DNA from: an uncultured Puniceicoccaceae bacterium
Lineage (GTDB): Bacteria; Verrucomicrobiota; Verrucomicrobiia; Opitutales; Coraliomargaritaceae
Assembly (NCBI GenBank): GCA_905479975.1
Contig: CAJQOS010000053.1
Coordinates: 1-64,000 of the forward strand
Direction: 5' to 3'
Length of the DNA: 64,000 bases
Shown: positions 24,713 to 36,878 of the stretch, piece after piece
Numbering within the stretch: position 1 is the stretch's first letter
Layout: every line of letters starts with the position of its first letter
The notes under the pieces: generated by a model
Databases searched by the model: none
Told to the model about the DNA's origin: nothing
Seen by the model: the letters and a program-made list of their open reading frames with translations, nothing else
Made by a program: the position numbers and the translations under genes

Positions 24713-25261
24713 TTAGTGCGCGTTGCCGGCTTCTTCAGCGGCCTTCTTCTTGTCCCACTTGTGGTGTTTGTCCGGTAAGGTGCCGCCCAATTCGTAGAGC
24801 TTGTCCTTCTTGTTAATCATCTCTTCGCGGCTGTAGCCCGACATAGAGAAAATATCCTGCAAGACGATCGCCTCTTCCGGGCAAACTTCCTGGCACAGGC
24901 CACAGTAAATGCAGCGCAGCATATTGATATCAAATTCCTTCGGTGCTTTCTCGATGTGTGCGCGTTCTGGATCTGCCTCAGCATCAATCTCGCCTGGTGT
25001 GATGCGGATCGCCTTAGGTGGGCAAACAAACTCGCACAACTGGCAAGACACACACTTCTCGCGACCATTCGGGTCACGCACAAGTGTCGGCACTCCGCGA
25101 TAGTTCTCAGCGATGACGGGACGATGCTCTGGATATTCCAGTGTGATCGTCTTATCAAACATCGCTCCCAGGGTTGTTTTCAACCCAGTGACGATTTGCG
25201 GAATAAATGTTTTTTCCGCGAATGAGAGCGGCTTGCGCTCCATAACTTTAGTCTTAGCCAT
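24713..25261 (-). CDS. nuoI: NADH-quinone oxidoreductase subunit I
   Basis: Two 4Fe-4S motifs CVSCQLCEFVCPPKAI and CIYCGLCQEVCPEEAI. Confidence 0.95.
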   Translation of the reverse strand: MAKTKVMERKPLSFAEKTFIPQIVTGLKTTLGAMFDKTITLEYPEHRPVIAENYRGVPTLVRDPNGREKCVSCQLCEFVCPPKAIRITPGEIDAEADPERAHIEKAPKEFDINMLRCIYCGLCQEVCPEEAIVLQDIFSMSGYSREEMINKKDKLYELGGTLPDKHHKWDKKKAAEEAGNAH

Positions 25262-25273
25262 AGTATTTGCGGT

Positions 25274-26389
25274 TTAAAGTGTGTCGTAGAGAGCGATGAG
25301 GATCGTGTTAAAGATCAAGTTACCGATAGCGAGCGGAAGCAGAATCTTCCAGCCCAGTGCCATCACTTGGTCATAACGGAAGCGCGGAAGCGTCCAGCGC
25401 ACCCAGATGAAGAAGAAGATCATGAAGAAGACCTTCGCCATGAACCAGAGCACGGACAGCACCGCGCCGAATTCACTCGTGCCCCAAGGATCTGCCATCC
25501 CAGGAAGGAAATTCCAACCACCGAGGAACAGGCAGACGAACAACGCCGAGCCCATGATGACGTGTGCATACTCGGCCACGAAGAACAGACCGAATTTGAA
25601 GCAACCATACTCAGTATGGAAACCACCGACGAGGTCGGTTTCGGATTCCGCCATATCAAATGGCAGACGGTTCGTTTCAGCAAAGACCGAAACGAGAAAA
25701 ATCAACGCAGAGAGCGGCTGCCAAATGACGAGCCATAGACCCGATTGCGACTCCACCACACCGAAAAGCGAAAGACCGTAGTCAGAACCCGGAGCGGATG
25801 CCCACATAAATACAGGGAGAATGGAAAGTCCCATCGCCAACTCGTAAGACACCATTTGCGCGGATGCTCGAATCGCACCGAGGAATGGATACTTACTGTT
25901 CGAAGACCAACCAGCCAGCACGATACCATACACACCGAGCGAAGAAACGCCCAAGATGAAGAGCATGCCGACATCGATATTCGCAAGCACGAGTGGCTGC
26001 ACCACTCCCGTCGGATCCACGTAGCGACCGAACGGCAACACGACCATGGTGGTCAATGCTGGAGCGAGCGCTAAGATCGGCGCGAGGTAGTAATAGCCCT
26101 TCTTCACGTGACCTGGTGTGATCTCCTCCTTGAAGAGGAACTTCAGACCATCGGCTACGGGCTGAAAGACCCCCAAGCGTGTAAGGATGTTACCGAGAAT
26201 CGGAATATGTCCGAGCAATGGCAAGCGTGTGCGATTCGGGCCAGTGCGGCCTTGAATCCAACTGGACACCTTGCGCTCCGCGAGAACGGAGTAGCTGCAA
26301 AGCCCCATAAAGACGGAGATCATCGCGACTGAGAAAACAATCGGTAAGACGAACGGAAGCGAGTTTGTTAGGTATTCCATGGCCGGCAA
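25274..26389 (-). CDS. nuoH: NADH-quinone oxidoreductase subunit H
   Basis: ERKVSSWIQGRTGPNR, FAETNRLPFDMAESETDLVGGFHTEY. Confidence 0.96.
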   Translation of the reverse strand: MPAMEYLTNSLPFVLPIVFSVAMISVFMGLCSYSVLAERKVSSWIQGRTGPNRTRLPLLGHIPILGNILTRLGVFQPVADGLKFLFKEEITPGHVKKGYYYLAPILALAPALTTMVVLPFGRYVDPTGVVQPLVLANIDVGMLFILGVSSLGVYGIVLAGWSSNSKYPFLGAIRASAQMVSYELAMGLSILPVFMWASAPGSDYGLSLFGVVESQSGLWLVIWQPLSALIFLVSVFAETNRLPFDMAESETDLVGGFHTEYGCFKFGLFFVAEYAHVIMGSALFVCLFLGGWNFLPGMADPWGTSEFGAVLSVLWFMAKVFFMIFFFIWVRWTLPRFRYDQVMALGWKILLPLAIGNLIFNTILIALYDTL

Positions 26390-26395
26390 TTTGCT

Positions 26396-28117
<1,722 letters not shown>

Positions 28118-28121
28118 GGTC

Positions 28122-29486
28122 TTAGATCAGCGTGGTCTCCTTAGCTGGCTCTTGCCCTTCTTTGCGGCGGGCAGCTTGTTCGCGGGCTTTCTCCACGAAC
28201 TCGTCTTTAAATTTAGCGATGAAACTTTGAACCGGCCAAGCGGCGGCTTCACCGAACGCACAAATCGTGCGACCTGCGATTTGGTCAGCAATTGATTTCA
28301 ATAAATCTGCATCTTCTTCACGTGCTTCGCCGTCACACATGCGCTGTGTGACCTTACGCATCCATGGCACACCTTCGCGACATGGAGTGCACTGACCGCA
28401 ACTTTCGTGGGCGTAGAAATAGTTCAAATTCGCAAGGGCTTCGACCATATCAGTCGAATCATCCATCACGATCACACCACCGGAACCAGACATCGAACCG
28501 ACTGCACCGAGGCTGTCGAAGTCCATGGGGATGTCTTCAATGCCCCAGTCGTATTCAGTGCCGTCTTTGAGTTTACCAGTGAAACGCTCGTCGGCGCGGA
28601 GAATCTTCGAAGACGAACCGCCTGGGATGACTGCCTTGAGCTTACGTCCAGGCTTGAGGCCACCGCAAACATCATTGATCAACTGTCCAAGCGTCAGCGC
28701 GGAACATGGAAACTCATAGTAACCAGGCTTTTGCACGTGACCAGACACACACCAAATACGTGTGCCAGTGTTGCCCGGAGTGCCGATTTCAGAGAAGGCT
28801 TTGCCGCCCATGTCGATGATGTGCTTCACATCGCACAATGTCTCGACGTTGTTTACAATCGTCGGGCACTGATACAGGCCGAGCGCTGCTGGGAAATATG
28901 GAGGCTTAATACGTGGATTCGCACGGTTGCCTTCGATCGATTCGATCAGGCCCGTCTCTTCACCACAAATGTATGCACCCGCGCCACGGTGGACGATGAT
29001 GTCGCAGGAATAACCGGAGCCGAGAATGTTGTCGCCGAGTAGATTCTTCGCACGTGCTTCTTCGATCGCACGTTCGAGAATCTTGTAACCTTGGAAGAAT
29101 TCGCCGCGGATATAAATGAAGGCGAGCTTTGCTTGAATCGCAAATGCGGTGCACATCATGCCTTCGATCAACTGATGCGGATCTTGATGGATGATTTGAC
29201 GATCCTTGAAAGTGCCTGGCTCAGATTCGTCCGCATTACAGACGAGGTAGATCGGCTTTCCTGACTTACGGTCGAGGAATTCCCACTTCATGCCGGCAGG
29301 GAAACCCGCGCCGCCACGTCCGCGCACACCAGAAGTCAGCACGTCCGCGCAGATATCTTCAGGCTTCAGCGTGACCGCATGCTTGAGTTGCTCGTAGCCA
29401 CCGTGCTTGATGTAGCAATCGATATCGTTGGTGTAGCCGGGCTCATCAACGTGCTTAAAAATCAGCCTTTTTTGCTCTAGCGCCAT
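28122..29486 (-). CDS. nuoF: NADH-quinone oxidoreductase subunit F
   Basis: SGVRGRGGAGFPAGMKWEF, CNADESEPGTFKDR, GAGAYICGEETGLIESIEG, ESCGQCTPCREG. Confidence 0.96.
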   Translation of the reverse strand: MALEQKRLIFKHVDEPGYTNDIDCYIKHGGYEQLKHAVTLKPEDICADVLTSGVRGRGGAGFPAGMKWEFLDRKSGKPIYLVCNADESEPGTFKDRQIIHQDPHQLIEGMMCTAFAIQAKLAFIYIRGEFFQGYKILERAIEEARAKNLLGDNILGSGYSCDIIVHRGAGAYICGEETGLIESIEGNRANPRIKPPYFPAALGLYQCPTIVNNVETLCDVKHIIDMGGKAFSEIGTPGNTGTRIWCVSGHVQKPGYYEFPCSALTLGQLINDVCGGLKPGRKLKAVIPGGSSSKILRADERFTGKLKDGTEYDWGIEDIPMDFDSLGAVGSMSGSGGVIVMDDSTDMVEALANLNYFYAHESCGQCTPCREGVPWMRKVTQRMCDGEAREEDADLLKSIADQIAGRTICAFGEAAAWPVQSFIAKFKDEFVEKAREQAARRKEGQEPAKETTLI

Positions 29487-29510
29487 GGGATGATGTATTA
29501 GGATTTAAAA

Positions 29511-29524
29511 AATTAAGAATTAGG
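29511..29524. repeat. Heptad repeats AATTAAG-AATTAGG at nuoF/nuoE junction
   Basis: Same heptanucleotide family. Confidence 0.6.
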
Positions 29525-29535
29525 AATGGTTAGCC

Positions 29536-30015
29536 TTACAGCGTTCCATTTTTGATTTTAGCAGCGAGCTCGGACGCCTTGTCCGGATCGATATCAGTAT
29601 ATTCGTCTTCGCCGACCATAACGACTGGGCCTTTACCGCAGTCTGCGTGACATTCGACAAACTCAAGTGTCACCGAACCGTCTTCACTGGTGTGGCCGAC
29701 CTTGCAGTTGAACTCTTTCTCTAGGCGCTCACAGGTCTGATACGCTCCAGCGAGTGCACAAGGCAGCGTGCGGCAAACGCGCACGTGGTGCTTACCGGTC
29801 GGCTCCGTGCGGAGCATCGGGTAGAATGTAACCAACTCAAGAATGTTGATCGGCTGCAGTTCCAAGCGTGCTGCAATCCACTCCATCGCCTCGTTCGAAA
29901 GATAGCCCTGATCCTCTTGCACCAAGTGGCACAAGGGCAGCGCGGCGCTCTTCATCGTCGGGTAACGCGGCACCAGCTTATCAATTTTTTCGATTGTTTC
30001 GGATCTTAAGTTCAT
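29536..30015 (-). CDS. nuoE: NADH-quinone oxidoreductase subunit E
   Basis: VRVCRTLPCALAGA, EFVECHADCGKGPVVMV 2Fe-2S thioredoxin-like fold. Confidence 0.93.
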   Translation of the reverse strand: MNLRSETIEKIDKLVPRYPTMKSAALPLCHLVQEDQGYLSNEAMEWIAARLELQPINILELVTFYPMLRTEPTGKHHVRVCRTLPCALAGAYQTCERLEKEFNCKVGHTSEDGSVTLEFVECHADCGKGPVVMVGEDEYTDIDPDKASELAAKIKNGTL

Positions 30016-30095
30016 CGTTTAGAGGGAGTGGAAAGTGAGGAGTGAAAAGTGGAGAGTGTTTCCAGTGTTTTCCAAATTTCAATGTTTCCAGTTTT

Positions 30096-30123
30096 CGTAA
30101 TTCCTAATTTGTAATTCCTAATT
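30096..30123. repeat. Heptad repeat array immediately downstream of nuoD stop
   Basis: CGTAATT-CCTAATT-TGTAATT-CCTAATT. Confidence 0.85.
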
Positions 30124-31362
30124 CTACCTATCGCATTCACCCATCACAAAGTCGAGCGATCCAAGGATCACAGTGATGTCGGTCAAATAGTGGCCAGGAA
30201 TCAGTTTATCGAGGATACTGAGGTTACAGAAAGACGGCCCACGAACCTTCAAACGATATGGCACACCCCCACCCTTCGAAGCGATAAAGAAGCCGAGCGC
30301 ACCCTTCGGGTTTTCAGCTTCGAAATACGCCTCACCGGCAGGAATCTGCGGACCTTCGGTCGTAATCATGAAGTTCTGAATCAATTCTTCCATGCTGGTC
30401 AGCACTTTCGACTTTTGCGGAGCGAAGATCTTCTTCGCATCCTCGGCATAGTAAGAACCTTCAGGAAATTTATCGATACACTGGCGAATGATTCCAACAC
30501 TCTGGCGAATCTCCTCCGCACGCATCAAATAGCGGTCGTAGCAGTCACCGTTGGTGCCGATCGGCACGTCAAAATCGTAATTCTCATAGCCGAGATACGG
30601 TTTGTCCTTACGAAGGTCTAAATCAATACCACAAGCGCGGAGATTTGGCCCAGTCAGACCGTAAGATAACGCGTCCTCCTTAGAGATTGCACCGATACCG
30701 ACGGTGCGATCCATGAAAATGCGGTTACGAGTCAGAAGCTTATCCACCTGATCGAGCACTGGCAGCACGCCCTTACAGAAATCAAGCACACGGCCAAGCC
30801 AGCCTTCAGGAATGTCGCGAGCGACACCGCCGATACGTGTGTAACTGGTAGTGAAACGTGCGCCGGTCAATTCTTCGAACAAAGTGTAGAGCTTTTCACG
30901 TTCCGTGAAAGTATACATGAACACCGTCCATGCGCCCGCATCCATGCCGTAAACTCCAACCCCCAATAGGTGCGAAGAGACACGCGCCAACTCGCAGCAA
31001 AGCAAACGAATCGCTTGGCAACGCTCAGGCACTTCGAGGTTCGCCAACTTCTCAACTGTCATCGCATAAGCGACGTTATTGGAAAGCGGTGCAATGTAGT
31101 CCAACCGGTCTGTATACGGCACGAACTGGTTATAAGTCATGTTCTCGGCAATTTTCTCGGTGCCGCGGTGCAGGTAGCCGATCACTGGCTCACACTTTTT
31201 AACGACATCGCCGTCGAGCTCCATCTTCAGGCGCAACACGCCGTGAGTGGTCGGGTGCGAAGGCCCGACGTTGAGCATCATGGTCTCGCCAGAGAGTTCG
31301 CCTTCGGCATCGCTTGCGCGCGCCCCGGCATCTCCGATTGAAATTTCTTTGGTAGTGGCCAT
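30124..31362 (-). CDS. nuoD: NADH-quinone oxidoreductase subunit D
   Basis: NVGPSHPTTHGVLRLKMELDG, IGYLHRGTEKIAE, DIVLGSLDFVMGECDR-type C-terminus. Confidence 0.96.
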   Translation of the reverse strand: MATTKEISIGDAGARASDAEGELSGETMMLNVGPSHPTTHGVLRLKMELDGDVVKKCEPVIGYLHRGTEKIAENMTYNQFVPYTDRLDYIAPLSNNVAYAMTVEKLANLEVPERCQAIRLLCCELARVSSHLLGVGVYGMDAGAWTVFMYTFTEREKLYTLFEELTGARFTTSYTRIGGVARDIPEGWLGRVLDFCKGVLPVLDQVDKLLTRNRIFMDRTVGIGAISKEDALSYGLTGPNLRACGIDLDLRKDKPYLGYENYDFDVPIGTNGDCYDRYLMRAEEIRQSVGIIRQCIDKFPEGSYYAEDAKKIFAPQKSKVLTSMEELIQNFMITTEGPQIPAGEAYFEAENPKGALGFFIASKGGGVPYRLKVRGPSFCNLSILDKLIPGHYLTDITVILGSLDFVMGECDR

Positions 31363-31375
31363 TTAAAAAATCCTC

Positions 31376-31993
31376 TTATTTCCCGCAGGGTTTTACCTTC
31401 TTCTCGTTCCAGCTCTGATCCTTCGCGCTTGGCTCGGTCTGGCTCATCGGCCCATCAGCGGACGAGACGAACGGACCGCCCATCATCGGCGCAGGCAATA
31501 CAGACGCACCAGTGGTTTCGGCGACATCAGCAGCCGGAAGCGGCACTTCAATACCCGCCAATGGGAAATCTTTACGCAGTGGATGATACGGATACTCATC
31601 CCACATCAAAATACGTGTCAGATCAGGGTGTGCTTCGTAGCGAATACCCATCAAATCGTATGTCTCACGCTCGTGCCAATTCGCCGAAGCAAAAAGACCA
31701 CACAGCGAAGGCAGCGATGGATTGATGTCATCCGCGCAATCGGCAGCCACACGAAGATACTCGTGCTTCGTCGTCGAAAGAAAATGGTAGATTCCGGTAA
31801 ACCTTGGACTCTGCGCATCCCAATCGATCGCAGTGACATCAACCAACATATCGTAGCCAAAGTCATCGCGTAGCGCCGTGCACAGCTCGATCAGCTGATC
31901 CGCAGGGCAGTTCAAAGCGGTATGGTCCGAAGACTCGCGCTCTGTGAGAGTTTCAAAACGCTCCTTTAGTAGAGCCAAATCACTGGTAATCAT
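31376..31993 (-). CDS. nuoC: NADH-quinone oxidoreductase subunit C
   Basis: FASANWHERETYDLMGIRYEAHPDLTRILMWDEYPYHPLRKDFP. Confidence 0.95.
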   Translation of the reverse strand: MITSDLALLKERFETLTERESSDHTALNCPADQLIELCTALRDDFGYDMLVDVTAIDWDAQSPRFTGIYHFLSTTKHEYLRVAADCADDINPSLPSLCGLFASANWHERETYDLMGIRYEAHPDLTRILMWDEYPYHPLRKDFPLAGIEVPLPAADVAETTGASVLPAPMMGGPFVSSADGPMSQTEPSAKDQSWNEKKVKPCGK

Positions 31994-31996
31994 AGC

Positions 31997-32560
31997 TTAA
32001 CTTTCCTTCGCAGCTCCGGCCAATTCCGCAGAATCCGCCTTTTTAGGGATCAAGTTCTTTACCGAACGCTCGGTGCCGATCTTGTCTTGCAATTTAATCA
32101 TCGCATCCAGCAATGCCTCCGGACGCGGAGGACAACCACTGATATAAACATCTACTGGGATAATGTTATCCACGCCTTGCAGCGTCGCATACGAGCGATA
32201 CATACCGCCTGTGCTCGCACAAGCGCCCATCGCCACGACCCATTTCGGCTCGGCCATCTGGTCGTAAATACGACGCACCACTTCTGCCATCTTGTAAGTC
32301 ACCGTGCCCGCAACGATCATGCAATCTGCCTGACGCGGCGAGAATCGCATGACTTCCATCCCGAATCGGGAGATGTCGAAGCGCGCACCACCGGCACCCA
32401 TGAGTTCGATCGCGCAACAAGCGAGGCCCATCGGCATCGGCCAGACCGAGTGCTTGCGAATCCAGTTAATTACAGCATCCGCCTGAGTGACAATGACTTC
32501 ACCCTCGACCTTACTATCATAAGCTATGGTTGTATTTTGCATGCTAATTGTGAGACCCAT
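31997..32560 (-). CDS. nuoB: NADH-quinone oxidoreductase subunit B
   Basis: [60 protein letters not shown]. Confidence 0.96.
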   Translation of the reverse strand: MGLTISMQNTTIAYDSKVEGEVIVTQADAVINWIRKHSVWPMPMGLACCAIELMGAGGARFDISRFGMEVMRFSPRQADCMIVAGTVTYKMAEVVRRIYDQMAEPKWVVAMGACASTGGMYRSYATLQGVDNIIPVDVYISGCPPRPEALLDAMIKLQDKIGTERSVKNLIPKKADSAELAGAAKES

Positions 32561-32757
32561 AAGTGGACTCCCTCAAAACGCTGAGACCCTAATTTTAAGC
32601 CTATCTCATGCAAGCTACAATTTGACTTAATCGTCACAAGAAGCGCCGCTACACACAAAAAAAACACCTCAAAGTCGTCAAAGGCCGTACAGATGCGGAC
32701 ATCTAAAGACAAATATATCCATCAAGCAGACTTGTCAGAACTTCCCAACGAGCTACC

Positions 32758-34092
32758 ATGATCCCCATGGAATCCTGCAATACCCAAGCCTGCCAATCCG
32801 CCCGTGAAATCTTCCACGAACTCGAAGAATACTACGACGACCACAATCTCTACTTCCAGACCATTGGCTCCGTGCTCGAAGCGGCAACTGCGCTGAATGT
32901 GCCCCATCGGCTGAAACTCATCCTCACTCAGCCGAAGAACGAAATCATGGTGCACTTCCCTGTCCAAATGGACGATGGCACTTGGCAACTATTCAAAGGC
33001 TACCGCGTGCAACACAACAACGTGCTCGGCCCCTACAAGGGCGGCATTCGCTATCACCCCGAGGTCAAGCTCGACGAGGTCAAGACGCTCTCCCTATTAA
33101 TGACCATGAAGTGCGCCCTCGCCCGCCTCCCCTTTGGTGGAGCCAAAGGCGCGCTCAAAATCGACCCGCGTGGCGTCAGCCAACACGAGCTCATGCGCGT
33201 CACCCGCCGACTCACCGCAGCACTCGGCGAAAACATCGGCCCCGACTACGACATCCCTGCACCCGACGTCGGCACCAACTCTCAAGTCATGGCTTGGATG
33301 GCCGACACGTATATCAACTTCTCCGGCTCATCCCATAAAGTGACCGCTCGCAGCGTCGTCACTGGCAAGCCGCTGGAATTCGGCGGATCTGCAGGTCGCG
33401 ACAAAGCCACTGGGCAAGGCCTCGTCTATGTGCTCGACGCTCTACTCCCCGACATGGGCATCAAACTCAACGAATCCACTTGCAGCCTGATCGGTTATGG
33501 GAACGTCGGCTCCTGGACCGCACGCCTCCTCCAGCAACGCGGCACCACACTCAAAGCAGTCATGGATCATACCGGTGCGATTTTCAACGAAGCAGGCATC
33601 GACGCCGAAGCCCTCGCCCAGCACGTGCAAACCACCGGCGGGGTCAAAGACTACGCCGAGGCTCAAGCCATCAGCAACGAAACCTTCTACGCCACCCCCG
33701 TCGATCTCTTCATCCCCGCCGCGCTCGAACAAATGGTCGACCTCGAACACGCCAAGCACATTCAGTGCAAAGTGCTGGTCGAAGGCGCGAATGCCCCCAC
33801 CACGCCACACGCCGAGCGCTACCTACTCGACAAAGGCGTCGAAGTGCTACCCGCCATCCTGTGCAACGCCGGTGGCGTCACCGTCAGTTATTTTGAGTGG
33901 AAACAAAACCGCCAATCCGAGACATGGGACGAAGAACTCGTCGATGAACGCCTCAAAAAGACCATGACCCGCTCCGCCGAGCGCGTGCTAGCGATGGCCA
34001 AGCAGCTCGACTGCAACATGCGCATCGCGTCCTACGCCTCCGCGATTGAACACATTAATAAAGTCTACGACCTCCGCGGCGTCTTCCCATAA
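32758..34092 (+). CDS. gdhA: Glutamate dehydrogenase (Glu/Leu/Phe/Val dehydrogenase family)
   Basis: VQHNNVLGPYKGGIRYHPEV, LPFGGAKGALKIDP, VSYFEWKQNRQSETWDEELVDERL. Confidence 0.95.
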   Translation: MIPMESCNTQACQSAREIFHELEEYYDDHNLYFQTIGSVLEAATALNVPHRLKLILTQPKNEIMVHFPVQMDDGTWQLFKGYRVQHNNVLGPYKGGIRYHPEVKLDEVKTLSLLMTMKCALARLPFGGAKGALKIDPRGVSQHELMRVTRRLTAALGENIGPDYDIPAPDVGTNSQVMAWMADTYINFSGSSHKVTARSVVTGKPLEFGGSAGRDKATGQGLVYVLDALLPDMGIKLNESTCSLIGYGNVGSWTARLLQQRGTTLKAVMDHTGAIFNEAGIDAEALAQHVQTTGGVKDYAEAQAISNETFYATPVDLFIPAALEQMVDLEHAKHIQCKVLVEGANAPTTPHAERYLLDKGVEVLPAILCNAGGVTVSYFEWKQNRQSETWDEELVDERLKKTMTRSAERVLAMAKQLDCNMRIASYASAIEHINKVYDLRGVFP

Positions 34093-34121
34093 TTCTGCAG
34101 AGCCGAATGATGGGAGTGATC

Positions 34122-34210
34122 CGACCTGCGGTCGAGTGATGCCTTCGGCAAATGAGAGTGATGAGTGACAGGAGGATGGACACTCTGGTCCATCTACAGT
34201 GCCCGGCGTT
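34122..34210 (+). repeat. Modular three-hairpin REP-like element downstream of gdhA
   Basis: CGACC-TGC-GGTCG, AGTGAT, GCC-TTC-GGC, AATGAGAGTGATGAGTGACAGGAG, GATGGAC-ACTCTG-GTCCATC, CAGTGCCCGGC. Confidence 0.75.
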
Positions 34211-34562
34211 GAACCTTTCATGTTGAGCGTTCATTCAATCGGTCACGGCATCCTCTGGAACGTCACAAAAATTTGATCCAACTACGGTAATGACAACGAA
34301 TGAGCCGGAAGTTTGCATACGTGCGGCTTCGCCGCGCTAAGGCATTGACAGCGCCGAATTTGTCCTTCAAATCCTTACACATCGTTTACATAGCACGCGT
34401 AGCCCAGAGCTCGCAACGAAGCGGACCCGGCGTCCACCTGAGAGCTTAAACAGCGATACACTCTCTTAATCTTCGGATATCTATCTGTAGATTTACGCGA
34501 AGTAGAACACCACGTGTTCGACACTTTCAAAGACTAATACTAGCCATCCGTGGCCGCTCAAC

Positions 34563-35708
34563 ATGAGTAACGAAGAAACAACCAAGGAAGCACCTAAGGA
34601 CAATCTAATCGCAGTATCCGGCATTCTGGAAATCCTGCCGAACAAGACTGGCCAACTGCTCGACCCTGCCCGCAACGGCAAGACACGCCCGACTGATCCC
34701 TTCGTACCGACAGAGCTGATCAAGCGCTTCCGCCTGAAAAAAGGTCACTTCATCGAAGGCAACGCCATCAGTAACCCGCGCTTCCCAAACCCCAAGGTTC
34801 GCTTCATCGACACCGTCGATGGTGCCACCATGGAAGAGCGCAAAGGCCGCTACACTTTCCAACAGATGGTCTCCATCGCGCCCGACGAGCAAATCAAGCT
34901 TGCCGCCAAGGACGGCCGACTCACCACCCGCATCATGGATCTCTTCTGCCCGATCGGCAAAGGCACCCGCGGACTGATCGTCGCTCCACCTCGCACCGGT
35001 AAGACCACGATTCTGCACGACATCGCTCACGGTGTTAAAGAAAATCACCCCGAGTGCCACCTCGTCGTGCTCCTCGTCGATGAGCGCCCTGAAGAAGTCA
35101 CCGACTTCAAGCGCAGCGTCGATGCCGAGATCTACGCATCCTCCAACGACGAAGAGATTACCAATCACACACGCCTCGCCGAAATCGCAATCGAGCGCGC
35201 CAAACATCTCGTCGAAGCGGGCAAGGACGTCGTCCTACTGCTCGACTCCATCACACGCCTCTCCCGTGCCTACAACGCCGCGACCGGCAAAGGTGGCCGC
35301 ACGATGAGCGGTGGCCTCGACAGCCGCGCCCTCGAAAAACCGCGTCAATTTTTCTCCGCCGCCCGTAATTGCGAAGAAGGCGGCAGTCTCACAATTATTG
35401 CTACTGCCCTCGTGCAGACCGGCAGTAAGATGGACGACCTTATTTTCCAGGAATTCAAAGGCACCGGTAATATGGAAATGGTGCTCGACCGCAAAGCCGC
35501 CGAGCTACGTCTCTGGCCTGCGATCAACCTCAACGCCTCCGGCACCCGTAAGGAAGAACTGATCCTCTCGGGTAAATATCTCGAAGGCGCTCAATTCCTG
35601 CGCCGCGCACTCGCCGGCCAAAAGATCGAAGATGCCGCCGAGATCATGATCGAACGCTTCAGCCTGACCAAGAACAACGACGAGTTCATCAAACTACTTG
35701 ACCGCTAA
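34563..35708 (+). CDS. rho: Transcription termination factor Rho
   Basis: [18 protein letters not shown] Walker [67 protein letters not shown]. Confidence 0.96.
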   Translation: MSNEETTKEAPKDNLIAVSGILEILPNKTGQLLDPARNGKTRPTDPFVPTELIKRFRLKKGHFIEGNAISNPRFPNPKVRFIDTVDGATMEERKGRYTFQQMVSIAPDEQIKLAAKDGRLTTRIMDLFCPIGKGTRGLIVAPPRTGKTTILHDIAHGVKENHPECHLVVLLVDERPEEVTDFKRSVDAEIYASSNDEEITNHTRLAEIAIERAKHLVEAGKDVVLLLDSITRLSRAYNAATGKGGRTMSGGLDSRALEKPRQFFSAARNCEEGGSLTIIATALVQTGSKMDDLIFQEFKGTGNMEMVLDRKAAELRLWPAINLNASGTRKEELILSGKYLEGAQFLRRALAGQKIEDAAEIMIERFSLTKNNDEFIKLLDR

Positions 35709-35820
35709 GGGCGGCAACGCCGCCCAGTGATTCGCCTTCGGCGAGTGATAGTGAGCAGTGACACAGACATTTCTGTCTGTTCCAGCGTATAGTGACAGGC
35801 AGAAATGCCTGTATCACGTC
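35709..35820 (+). repeat. Modular four-hairpin REP-like element directly abutting rho stop codon
   Basis: GGGCGGC-AAC-GCCGCCC, AGTGAT, TCGCC-TTC-GGCGA, GTGATAGTGAGCAGTGAC, ACAGACA-TTTC-TGTCTGT, ACAGGCA-GAAA-TGCCTGT. Confidence 0.8.
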
Positions 35821-35838
35821 GATCCGCCCTCACCCGAC

Positions 35839-36783
35839 CTAAGGTTGGCTGGTGTGCACCTGCCCCATCCGCTCAACCAACGCATCGCCTTGCGGCAAGC
35901 TCGGCGTCAACGCTTCCAACCTGTTCCACGCATAGACAGTGGCGCGGCGCGCGCAGTCTTCCGACGACTCCCCGAGCGACTGCCCCTGTAAGTAGCCCGC
36001 AAGCAACGAATCGCCCGCACCCACCGTGCTGACGACCTTGACCTCCGGCGCGCACGCCAGCAGCTCCGAGTCCTCAGAAAGGAACAACGCGCCCTCGCCG
36101 CCCATTGATACGATCAAATTCGGAATACGCTCGCGCCGCAGCTTCCGCGCCGCAGGCAAAATTGCAGCCGAATCTTTCAATTCGACGCCAAGCAGCTCCG
36201 CCAGCTCGTGCTCGTTCGGCTTCGCCAAATCCACACCGGCCTCCACCGCAGCGGCCAAGGCCGCACCACTCGAATCCACCGCAATCTTCGCACCCGCGCC
36301 GCGTAACGCTCGAATCAAATCGGCCACAAACACAGGCTCCACGCCCACAGGCAAACTCCCCGCGATCACGAACCAGCTCCCCGGCTCAGCCAGCGCAACC
36401 AACTGTGCCAGCAGCGCATCACACTGCCCCGCCGTCGGCACGGCTCCGGGCAGATTCAAATCCGTCGTATCATTGGCCTGCGTATCCAATATCTTAATAC
36501 CCGTGCGCGTCTCACCCGCCACACGCACAAACGCATCCCGCAAACCATACGCCTGAAAGTGCTCCTCGAAAATCACCGCGTTACTCTCTCCAAGAAACCC
36601 GGAGACCGTCACCGACGCACCGCCAAGTGCCAGCATCGTGCCGACGTTCACGCCCTTGCCGGCCGCTTGGCGATGCGAGCGCTGCACCCGATGCACCGCA
36701 CCCGGAATTAGCCGATCAACAAACACCGTCTGATCGATCGCAGGATTTAAAGTAACAGTAATGATAGTAGGTTGCTCAGCCAT
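35839..36783 (-). CDS. 1-phosphofructokinase / hexose kinase, PfkB family
   Basis: ITVTLNPAIDQTVFVDRLIPGAVHRV, AAGKGVNVG, VSTVGAGDSLLAGYLQG; start placed at MAEQPTIITVTLNPAIDQ. Confidence 0.9.
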   Translation of the reverse strand: MAEQPTIITVTLNPAIDQTVFVDRLIPGAVHRVQRSHRQAAGKGVNVGTMLALGGASVTVSGFLGESNAVIFEEHFQAYGLRDAFVRVAGETRTGIKILDTQANDTTDLNLPGAVPTAGQCDALLAQLVALAEPGSWFVIAGSLPVGVEPVFVADLIRALRGAGAKIAVDSSGAALAAAVEAGVDLAKPNEHELAELLGVELKDSAAILPAARKLRRERIPNLIVSMGGEGALFLSEDSELLACAPEVKVVSTVGAGDSLLAGYLQGQSLGESSEDCARRATVYAWNRLEALTPSLPQGDALVERMGQVHTSQP

Positions 36784-36878
36784 AATAGCCACAAAAGCTA
36801 AGCACCCTCCCGCATCTCGCAACCCATCTTTATGAAACGCTCGACCTACGGCAAAGTTCATGATCTAACAGACGAATT

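Noticed and set aside
30020-30062. GTGGAAAGTGAGGAGTGAAAAGTGGAGAGTG purine-rich run as a possible repeat array
   Set aside because: Irregular short imperfect repeats near nuoE start; no clear unit and no second copy found in the window.
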